Assembly (NCBI GenBank): GCA_934256695.1
Contig: CAKQPE010000020.1
Coordinates: forward strand, 1 to 27,710
DNA: 27,710 bases
Direction of reading: 5' to 3'
Origin: an uncultured Eubacteriales bacterium
Lineage (GTDB): Bacteria; Bacillota; Clostridia; Lachnospirales; Anaerotignaceae
This document shows, in pieces, positions 21,280 to 27,710 of the stretch. Within the stretch, counting starts at the first letter, position 1. Every line of letters starts with the position of its first letter. Below the pieces are notes generated by a model. The model was given only the letters and a program-made list of their open reading frames with translations. It made no database searches and was not told where the DNA came from. Both the position numbers and the translations under genes were made by a program.

Positions 21280-24075
21280 TTATCTTGCAAGTTCTGTCTG
21301 CATATAGCTGTTTTTCGGCTCATAGTTAAGTCCCATATACTCGCCTACAATATTCCGTCCCACAACAGCGGCAGGCGAATAGCTTGATTCACCGAAAGGA
21401 ATCATTACTGTTATTGCTATCTGTGGGTCATCATACGGTGCAAAACATACAAATACCGTATGCGATGCTCTTGAAAGGTTCTCCTGTGCCGTACCTGATT
21501 TAGCCGCAACCTTAACAGGGAAATCCTTGAACACTTTTCTTAAAGTACCCTTTGAACCACTTGTAACAAGAAGCATACCTTCATGTACCGCTTTAAGATT
21601 TTTAGGATCTATTTCAATCTGTTCCTCTACATCAGGGTCTTTCTTCTCTATAACTCCGCCCGATGAATTTTCCACCTTGTCTATTATATGGAATTTATAT
21701 CTTGTTCCGCCGTTTGCAAGAGTTGAGATATATTTTGTAAGTACGGCAGGAGTATAGTTGTTTACCGACTGACCTATGGCCGCACGTACCGTATCACCGT
21801 CTGTCCACCTTGTCTGGCTTGTTGTTGCATCGGGATTCTGCCACTTTATTGACTCCTCCTTGTATTCCGGAGTAGCCATATTAGGCTCTGTTTCACCCAG
21901 CTCAATACCGCTTACTGTGTTAAGACCGAATGCCTCCATGTATTTGTTAAGAGCCCTTATATTTTCTTCCGATGTTCCGTTTTCACTGCTGCCGTTAGCC
22001 AGTTTAAGAGAAGTATCATAGAAGAAATAGTTGCATGATACCTCAAGGGCATGGGAAACATTAATGCTTCCGTGGGTTCCGCCGGGATATATCCAGCACT
22101 TAGGGTACGGTGTACCTGCCTTTGTAAACTGTCCAAGGTCATGGACATACGTATTAGGTGTAATAACACCCAACTGAAGTCCCGCAACGGCTACAACCAT
22201 TTTAAAGGTAGAACCCGGAGCTTTTTTCTGTCTTAAAGGTCTGTTTACCATAGGTGACGTAGGGTCATTTATAAGGTGACTGTAATAATCGGAATCAAAG
22301 TTATTTACAAGTCTGTTGTTATCATATGACGGATAAGTAACAAGGGCAAGAACCTCACCTGTGTTTACACTGGATACAACAACAGAGCCTGTGCATGGGT
22401 CAAGATTCGTCTGGTACGGGTGCAGCTCACGGCTTCTAAGCTTTTCTATTATAACCGAAAGGGGCGAAATATTTCCGTTTCGTACTCTGTTTATATAGTC
22501 CTCATCACCTGTAAGTATTCCCTGTTCAAAAAGAACTACTGTCATATCCCTGTTGGAAAGAGAACCGTTTTCTATTGCCGATGTTATTATAAGCTTTGCC
22601 GTATCCAGTGCATCGTCTGCCTTTAAATCAAAGTCCGGTGACTGCGACAAAATCATATCTCTTATATATTTTGAAACACCGTCTGTTGATTCCATTATTT
22701 TTTTAATTGATATTGTATTGCTGTTTACCATAGAAGTATACATTTCTCTCAAAGATATAGGCGAATCCTTTGCACTTGCACCCTGAAGCTTTCTTATAAG
22801 GGTTTCACTCAAAGCCTCCTCAAGATAATCGTATGATGCTATTTGAAGTTTTTTGTCTATGGTAAGGAATATATTGTTTCCCGAAACAGGCGCCTTTGTT
22901 TCTATTGTATTTATTCTTCTTCCCGAAGCGTCAACCTCAACAAGACTTTCTCCGTCCTGTCCGTTTAATTTAAGCTCATAAAGACTTTCAACACCGTTTT
23001 TTCCTATAACGTCATTTTGTGTATAGCCGTAATCTTTATAGTTATCGTACTCCGTATCATTTATTTTTCCTATATAGCCTATTATATTAGAGAAATATTC
23101 ACCGTCGGGATATTCTCTAAGTGAATCTGTATAAATGGAAACTCCGGGAAACTTTCCGTTATTTTCTTCAACAGATGCAACCGTTTCGTCCTTTATATTA
23201 ATGGCAACGGTTATAGGCTGATATTTTCTGTATCGCATAAGATAAAGGGAATATCTTATAGAAAGTGCATCTCTTTTCAGTTTATCCGACAGACATTCGG
23301 GTATATCAAAGAAATCCACCAGATAATCAACCGTATCGTCTGCACTCATGTTATACTGTTCTTCTTTCATGCCGACGCTCTTTTTCCATGAAACCTCCTG
23401 TGTATTGTTGCCGTTAAATGAAAACTCATAAGGCTTTGTTTCGGAAATAGGTAGGTCATCATTTAAAGTCTCGTTATTTTTTTCCAATATATCTATAAGT
23501 GACAAAATCATAAGGTTTTTGTCGGAACATTCTGTAGAAAGGCTTAAAAACTTTCTTTCTTCCTCCTGAGATATATTTTCCGGCATCTGATATTTTTCAA
23601 CCAAATAATCATAAAGCTCGTCAGCTGAATATTTCATCTGCTTTTTTGTAAGGCCCAAAGAAGATTTCCATTTTGTTTCCTCCTCCTCCGATTTAAAAGT
23701 AAATTTTCTCGGAGATGAAGAAGTAATAGGCAGATTATCGGTTATTTCGCTTCCACGGGCTTTAAGAAAATCCAAAACAGCCTGCTGTCTGTTGGAAAGC
23801 GGCACTGTAACGCTATCGTCAAATTTTATAGAAAAAGCCGCCTCGTTTACAGCAAGAGGGCGGCCGTATCTGTCGTATATCATGCCTCTGGAGGCAGGAA
23901 TGGAAATATTCTGCATTATACTTGTTTTAAGCTCCTGCTGATACTTTTCGCCTTCTACAATCTGCAATACAAAAAGACGTATGCCTATAGCCGAAAACAG
24001 TATAAATACACCCGTAAGCATAATAAAAATACGGCTTTTCATAAATTCTGTAATTCGTTCAAAAAAACTTTTCAT
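21280..24075 (-). CDS. mrdA: Class B penicillin-binding protein 2 (elongation transpeptidase)
   Basis: 931 residues. One membrane anchor at about 15-37, the PBP dimerisation module with SRGMIYDRYGRPLAVN (62-77), then the transpeptidase domain. Catalytic motifs: S622-T-F-K625, S680-C-N682 and K859-S-G-T862. Partner of RodA in side-wall synthesis. Between the anchor and VAINIKDETVA there are two tandem copies of a ~85-residue domain (about 97-180 and 192-275), sharing LPI, W-K, SAD...DYLV and IPE positions; related clostridial proteins usually have one as I recall. A further lengthy segment lies at 415-555. The gene is cut off from mreD by repeat copy 8. Confidence 0.95.
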   Translation of the reverse strand: MKSFFERITEFMKSRIFIMLTGVFILFSAIGIRLFVLQIVEGEKYQQELKTSIMQNISIPASRGMIYDRYGRPLAVNEAAFSIKFDDSVTVPLSNRQQAVLDFLKARGSEITDNLPITSSSPRKFTFKSEEEETKWKSSLGLTKKQMKYSADELYDYLVEKYQMPENISQEEERKFLSLSTECSDKNLMILSLIDILEKNNETLNDDLPISETKPYEFSFNGNNTQEVSWKKSVGMKEEQYNMSADDTVDYLVDFFDIPECLSDKLKRDALSIRYSLYLMRYRKYQPITVAINIKDETVASVEENNGKFPGVSIYTDSLREYPDGEYFSNIIGYIGKINDTEYDNYKDYGYTQNDVIGKNGVESLYELKLNGQDGESLVEVDASGRRINTIETKAPVSGNNIFLTIDKKLQIASYDYLEEALSETLIRKLQGASAKDSPISLREMYTSMVNSNTISIKKIMESTDGVSKYIRDMILSQSPDFDLKADDALDTAKLIITSAIENGSLSNRDMTVVLFEQGILTGDEDYINRVRNGNISPLSVIIEKLRSRELHPYQTNLDPCTGSVVVSSVNTGEVLALVTYPSYDNNRLVNNFDSDYYSHLINDPTSPMVNRPLRQKKAPGSTFKMVVAVAGLQLGVITPNTYVHDLGQFTKAGTPYPKCWIYPGGTHGSINVSHALEVSCNYFFYDTSLKLANGSSENGTSEENIRALNKYMEAFGLNTVSGIELGETEPNMATPEYKEESIKWQNPDATTSQTRWTDGDTVRAAIGQSVNNYTPAVLTKYISTLANGGTRYKFHIIDKVENSSGGVIEKKDPDVEEQIEIDPKNLKAVHEGMLLVTSGSKGTLRKVFKDFPVKVAAKSGTAQENLSRASHTVFVCFAPYDDPQIAITVMIPFGESSYSPAAVVGRNIVGEYMGLNYEPKNSYMQTELAR

Positions 24076-24105
24076 ATATCTGCTTCACCATAATTTTTTA
24101 TTTGT

Positions 24106-24258
24106 AAAACCTTGGGGTTTCACCCCAAACCCCGACAAGCTTTTGAAAAAGCTTGAGCGAAACTTTTATTATAAAACGCAATATTCATTGCGTTTTATGT
24201 TAAAGTTTAGGTCAATCCTTTTTAAAGGATTGCAGGTGTGGACAGAGTCCACGGTCTT
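24106..24258. repeat. Palindromic modular element, copy 8 (compact, symmetric)
   Basis: A 153-bp copy. Left: AAAACC, TTGGGGT-TTC-ACCCCAA, CAAGCTTTTGAAAAAGCTTG. Centre: AACGCAAT-ATTC-ATTGCGTT. Right: CAATCCTTTTTAAAGGATTG, GTGGAC-AGA-GTCCAC, GGTCTT (24253-24258). The two arms are reverse complements over most of their length. The right end touches the mreD stop codon (24259-24261); the left end is 30 bases from the mrdA ATG, so it stands inside the mre-mrdA gene group. Confidence 0.9.
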
Positions 24259-24783
24259 TTATTTTATGCTGAAAAGTCTGCGTTTGTATCTCTCGGACTT
24301 TTCAATTCGTTCATTTACCGAAAACAAAACTCTGTAGATTATAATTGCCGCAACAGCCGTATAAACAGCCTCAGGCAAAATAATCCTAACAAGAAAATAA
24401 AAATAATTAAGGTATCCTTCAAACAAAGGCCCTGTAACAAAAACCACACTTCCATATACTACCGTACCGATAAAACACAGGAATACAGGCAAAGCATAGT
24501 TTTCTCTGTAATAATTATGGTTAAATTTCCCAACTATATACCCTGTAAGCACTCCCAAAAGAGCATAGTATCCCAAAGATGTGCCAAAGAATATATCCTG
24601 TAATATGCCTGCACCAAAGCCTGTAAGACAGCCTTCTACCCGTCCTCTTAAAAGCGACATGGATATTATTATTGCAAACGCCGTATTCGGTATAACCGAG
24701 TTAAACCGAAAACACTGCAAAACCGTACTCTGGAATATAAGATTAAGCATCAAAATTATAAATACAATTACGGCTCGTTTCAT
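24259..24783 (-). CDS. mreD: MreD, rod-shape determining membrane protein
   Basis: 174 residues with five or six hydrophobic segments; the loop SLLRGRVEGCLTGFGAGILQD with the FF.GTSLGYYAL stretch after it is typical of MreD. It is a component of the elongasome with MreC. The start overlaps the mreC stop (ATGA). The stop codon lies immediately beside repeat copy 8. Confidence 0.92.
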   Translation of the reverse strand: MKRAVIVFIILMLNLIFQSTVLQCFRFNSVIPNTAFAIIISMSLLRGRVEGCLTGFGAGILQDIFFGTSLGYYALLGVLTGYIVGKFNHNYYRENYALPVFLCFIGTVVYGSVVFVTGPLFEGYLNYFYFLVRIILPEAVYTAVAAIIIYRVLFSVNERIEKSERYKRRLFSIK

Positions 24784-25664
24784 TTATTGCTTTCCTCCGA
24801 AGATGTCTCTCCACTTTGTTCTGCTGTAGGTTCTTTATTTAAATCATCAGATATAACAAGCAGTGTTGAAAGATGTTTTAAATCAACAGACGGCTCTATA
24901 ACGGCATATTTTGTAAGACCGTTTTCATCTGTAACAACCTCTTTTACATATCCTATTGTAATTCCTGCCGGATATATGTCGCTAAGATGTGAGGTAACTA
25001 TTTCATCACCCTTCATTATCTCGCTTTCCGCATCTATATACTCCATCTTGCAAAGACCGTTGTTCATAAGGGTATAATCTCCCTTTACAACACCTAAGTC
25101 ACCCGTTCTTAAACTCATTGCGGAAACAGAGCTTCTGCTGTCCAGTATGGATTCAACCTTTGAATATATATATCCACACTCGGTAATTCTGCCTACAAGC
25201 CCCCCTGCATCCGTAAGCACCATATCAGGTGCAAGACCGTTGTGAGTACCTTTGTTTATTGTAAAAGAAAGATACCAGTTTCCGGGATCCTTTGCTATAA
25301 CATTAACTCCCGTTGTATCATAATTAGGATATTTCTGTGCTATATCCAAAAGATTTGTAAGACGCTTATTTTCTTCCTCATAAAGGGAAAGACGCTTGTT
25401 TTCAGCCTCAAGAAGTTCTACCTTAGCTTTTAATTCTTCATTCTGTGCAGATATATCCGTATCGTCCTTAAAGGAAGATATTTTGCCCGAAAACCATGAG
25501 CTGACACCTGTAGATATATTCTGTGCCGGAGTAACTATAAACCCGAGAAGGTTATCAATAGGCGTAGCTTTCGTCTTTTTGCCTACAGTAATGAGTATAA
25601 GTACAACAAGAAGTGCTATAACCAAATATAAAATCTTTTTTTTGTAAGTATTAAAGAAATTCAA
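24780..25664 (-). CDS. mreC: MreC, rod-shape determining protein
   Basis: 294 residues. N-terminal membrane segment about 10-28, coiled coil about 72-112 (NEELKAKVELLEAENKRLSL), then the extracytoplasmic beta domains with NKGTHNGLAPDMVL and GLVGRITE. It scaffolds PBP2 and RodA outside the membrane. The C-terminus is Ser/Glu-rich (ETSSEESNK). Between mreB (16-bp gap) and mreD (4-bp overlap). Confidence 0.95.
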   Translation of the reverse strand: MNFFNTYKKKILYLVIALLVVLILITVGKKTKATPIDNLLGFIVTPAQNISTGVSSWFSGKISSFKDDTDISAQNEELKAKVELLEAENKRLSLYEEENKRLTNLLDIAQKYPNYDTTGVNVIAKDPGNWYLSFTINKGTHNGLAPDMVLTDAGGLVGRITECGYIYSKVESILDSRSSVSAMSLRTGDLGVVKGDYTLMNNGLCKMEYIDAESEIMKGDEIVTSHLSDIYPAGITIGYVKEVVTDENGLTKYAVIEPSVDLKHLSTLLVISDDLNKEPTAEQSGETSSEESNK

Positions 25665-25680
25665 GGCTTACCGCTCCTTG

Positions 25681-26709
25681 TTACATTCTAAGTTTTTTAG
25701 GTGATACAAGCACCTTACGCAGTGTATCTATATGCTCAAGTACAGTACCTGTACCTAAAGCAACACAGTTAAGCGGTTCGTTTGCAATATTAACCGGCAT
25801 TCCTGTCTCGTTTGTTATAAGCTGGTCAAGACCGGAAAGCAAAGCTCCACCGCCTGTAAGTGTAATGCCAAACTCCATAATATCTGCCGCAAGTTCCGGC
25901 GGTGTTGCCTCAAGAGTCTGTTTAATGCACTCTACTATTGACGATATAGGCTCAGATATGGCAGAAAGTATTTCGTTAGATGTAATTTCTATTGTTTTAG
26001 GCAGACCCGTTATAAGATCACGGCCTCTTATGCTCATTGTTTCTTCTTCCGGCTTAGGGAATGCACAGCCGATATTTATTTTAATTTCCTCAGCTGTTCT
26101 TTCACCTATAGCAAGGTTATATTCTCTCTTGATATATCCTATGATATAAGAATCTATTTCATCACCGGCCACTCTTAAAGAAGTGCTTGTAACAATGCCT
26201 CCCAGAGAAATTACCGCTACCTCGCTTGTGCCTCCGCCGATATCTACAACCATGCTGCCTGTAGGTTCTTCAACAGGAAGTCCCGCACCTATAGATGCAG
26301 CCATAGGTTCTTCTATAAGGTATGTGTCGTTGCCTTTTGCTCCGGCACCTACAGATGCTTCCAAAACAGCTCTTTTTTCCACTTCAGTTACACCTGAAGG
26401 AACACAGATTATTACTCTCGGCTTAGGGCCAAACATAGAACGTGTATAAGCCTTCTCTATAAAATATCTGAGCATTGCCTGAGTAGTATCGAAATCGGCT
26501 ATAACACCGTCCTTCATAGGACGTATGGCAACTATGTTGCCCGGTGTACGGCCTATCATCTCCTTAGCCTCATTGCCTACGGCAAGAACCTCTCTTGTCA
26601 TTGTATTTATAGCCACAACTGACGGCTCGTTTACAACTATTCCCTTGCCTTTTACAAAAACAAGAGTATTAGCTGTACCAAGGTCAATTCCCATATCTCG
26701 TGAAAACAT
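25681..26709 (-). CDS. mreB: MreB, actin-like cell shape protein
   Basis: 342 residues, full length. Actin-fold motifs: GIDLGTANTLVF (7-18, phosphate 1), VVDIGGGTSEVAVIS (phosphate 2), TGGGALLSGLDQLI (adenosine region). It forms membrane-associated filaments that guide the elongation complex. GGGAGG precedes the ATG. First gene of mreBCD. Confidence 0.97.
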   Translation of the reverse strand: MFSRDMGIDLGTANTLVFVKGKGIVVNEPSVVAINTMTREVLAVGNEAKEMIGRTPGNIVAIRPMKDGVIADFDTTQAMLRYFIEKAYTRSMFGPKPRVIICVPSGVTEVEKRAVLEASVGAGAKGNDTYLIEEPMAASIGAGLPVEEPTGSMVVDIGGGTSEVAVISLGGIVTSTSLRVAGDEIDSYIIGYIKREYNLAIGERTAEEIKINIGCAFPKPEEETMSIRGRDLITGLPKTIEITSNEILSAISEPISSIVECIKQTLEATPPELAADIMEFGITLTGGGALLSGLDQLITNETGMPVNIANEPLNCVALGTGTVLEHIDTLRKVLVSPKKLRM

Positions 26710-26788
26710 TCAAAAACCTCCCGAATTTTGATTTAAAGTATAAGTTTATATAATTAAGTACATAAATAGTCTAAAATACCATATTAAT

Positions 26789-26817
26789 ATAATACACTGA
26801 ATTATGCCGATTTTCAA
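26789..26817 (-). promoter_or_regulatory. mreB promoter
   Basis: On the minus strand, TTGAAA (26817-26812), 17-base spacer, TATTAT (26794-26789), giving a leader of about 70-80 nt. The region 26820-27032 is very AT-rich and shows no gene. Confidence 0.55.
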
Positions 26818-27032
26818 TAGTTTAGGGACTCACACGGCAAAGGTTAACAGTATATTAATAATTTAATCATAAAATATTAAAATCAATACTATTCATTAAT
26901 ATAATTATATATTAACAAAGTTTTATTCATATATATTTTTTTAACGTCAACTAAAACACCTATTAAATTTTATATCACTTTTTTCAAATTTCAATAGCAA
27001 ATTTAAAATTTCAACAAAAAAATATATTCATA

Positions 27033-27216
27033 AAGACCGTGGACTCTGTCCACACCTGTTCGCTTTTGAAAAAGCGAAACCAAAACTTTTATCAAAATGC
27101 AATTTCATTGTATCGAATAAAATCTCTCTTGCAATGTTTTTAAACCGTAAATCCTATATCTTTTGCCGTAAACATTGCATAGCCTATTTCCACAGGCACA
27201 TGGAATGCGGGGTCTT
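27033..27216. repeat. Palindromic modular element, copy 9 (reverse orientation)
   Basis: AAGACC (27033-27038), GTGGAC-TCT-GTCCAC, TTCGCTTTTGAAAAAGCGAA, a core hairpin AATGCAAT-TTC-ATTG with a decayed outer stem, then the reverse complement of the section seen at 1-110 and 13711-13800, ending GGTCTT (27211-27216). Confidence 0.82.
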
Positions 27217-27395
27217 AAAGAGATTTTTGAAGGTGCAGATAACTTTTTCGATAAAAAGTTCCTGCAAATCCCACTTTTTTATTTGGAAAAAATTAAATTT
27301 AATCCGTTTTATCAAAACTTTGATTAAAGGATTTACCCATCATCCACTTCGCTTTGCTCAGCACCTTCTCCACAAGTAGAAGGCTATTATCGGCA
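27217..27395. repeat. Long-form module and CCTTCTCC repeat (reverse orientation)
   Basis: Reverse complement is closely homologous to 13530-13710: hairpin GCAGGAACTTTTTATCGAAA paired with AAAAGTTATCTGC (decayed), the AAATCCTTTAATCAAAGTTT stretch, and CCTTCTACTTGTGGAGAAGG. No coding potential seen. Confidence 0.7.
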
Positions 27396-27407
27396 AAATT
27401 CTTATTT

Positions 27408-27443
27408 AAAAAGAAAAGCAGGAAACCTAAAAGATTTCCTGCT
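27408..27443 (-). terminator. Minus-strand rho-independent terminator without an evident gene
   Basis: AGCAGGAAA (minus strand 27443-27435), 9-nt loop, TTTCCTGCT, then TTTTCTTTTT. It would end a transcript coming from 27444-27630, where only a 15-codon frame (MTEECISITSSLYNQ, about 27520-27473) was noticed. Confidence 0.5.
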
Positions 27444-27583
27444 AAGTAAAACTGTGAGTATTAAATTATTATTGGTTATACAAACTTGAAGTTATCGATA
27501 TACATTCTTCTGTCATAGATGTATAAAGATTTTGCACAGTTCGTTTTTTTCAAAAAACTTATTCTGTTTTTCAACTTCTGTGA

Positions 27584-27589
27584 TATAAT
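27584..27589 (+). promoter_or_regulatory. -10 element of the partial gene at 27633
   Basis: TATAAT preceded by TG one base upstream (TGATATAAT), an extended -10. The base run at -35 (ATTCTG) is poor. Confidence 0.5.
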
Positions 27590-27632
27590 GCTTTATTATA
27601 AAAATTTCCATGGACAAAATAAGGTGAACCAA

Positions 27633-27710
27633 TTGAAAAAGAAAACACTTGTGCCTCTTATCATTTTTTTACTGGGCATATGCCTTGTTAGTTTGATTGT
27701 ATACAAAACA
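27633..27710 (+). CDS. Partial CDS, protein with N-terminal membrane or signal segment
   Basis: TTG start behind AGGTGA (27622-27627) and the extended -10 above; the frame is open to the window end (26 codons). The residues begin MKKKTLVPLIIFLLGI, basic then hydrophobic, as in a signal peptide or membrane anchor. The rest lies outside the window, so function cannot be given. Confidence 0.6.
   Translation, partial: MKKKTLVPLIIFLLGICLVSLIVYKT

Noticed and set aside
1..27710. CRISPR array
   Set aside because: The many short repeats are dispersed, palindromic and irregularly spaced, with no unit-spacer periodicity and no cas genes.
1..27710. tRNA or rRNA genes
   Set aside because: No cloverleaf with TTC-arm signature or rRNA-like conserved block was seen; short TTC loops belong to the repeat hairpins.

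Overview
The window looks like chromosomal DNA from a low-GC, Gram-positive anaerobe of the class Clostridia, most like Lachnospirales. The basis is gene content and order (inference, no search was run): a six-gene Rnf ferredoxin:NAD+ oxidoreductase operon, two-subunit iron-sulfur L-serine dehydratase, a FeoAB cluster with its small Cys-rich partner, and the cell-shape/division order mreBCD-mrdA-minCDE-rodA-mgsA. AGGAGG-type ribosome binding sites and A/T-rich spacers fit this.

Layout, left to right. 1-441 is an intergenic repeat, then a feo promoter with a Fur-box palindrome. 442-2876 is feoA-feoB-small Cys-rich membrane protein (+). 3324-5939 is a ferredoxin-domain aldo/keto reductase followed by sdaAB-sdaAA (+). 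6160-7515 is rpoN, sigma-54 (-). 8308-13328 is rnfCDGEAB (+) with a structured leader. 13960-16346 is an accessory island on the minus strand: a putative toxin, two paralogous small membrane proteins (putative immunity), an orphan copy of the toxin C-terminal module and a remnant of a third immunity gene. 16771-20685 is minC, minD, minE, rodA, mgsA and a DUF1294 gene (-). 21280-26709 is mrdA (PBP2), mreD, mreC, mreB (-). A partial gene starts at 27633 (+).

The main unusual content is between the genes. Nearly every long spacer holds a copy of a modular palindromic element bounded by AAGACC...GGTCTT. Each arm is built from short hairpins of fixed geometry: 7-bp stem/3-nt loop, then a 20-nt hairpin, then 8-bp stem/3-nt loop. 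The stems differ from copy to copy through paired, compensatory changes, including G:T pairs. Some copies carry further modules nested inside. These elements abut stop codons and sit within the mre-mrdA cluster. The second notable system is the toxin/immunity island, whose 3' edge has been cut by one of these elements.

Functionally, Rnf couples reduced ferredoxin to NAD+ and an ion gradient; serine dehydratase supplies pyruvate; Feo imports the iron these iron-sulfur enzymes need; MreBCD, RodA and PBP2 form the elongation machinery, and MinCDE places the division site. Protein oddities include a MinC without its usual N-terminal domain, a PBP2 with a tandemly duplicated internal domain, and a methylglyoxal synthase with altered active-site residues.
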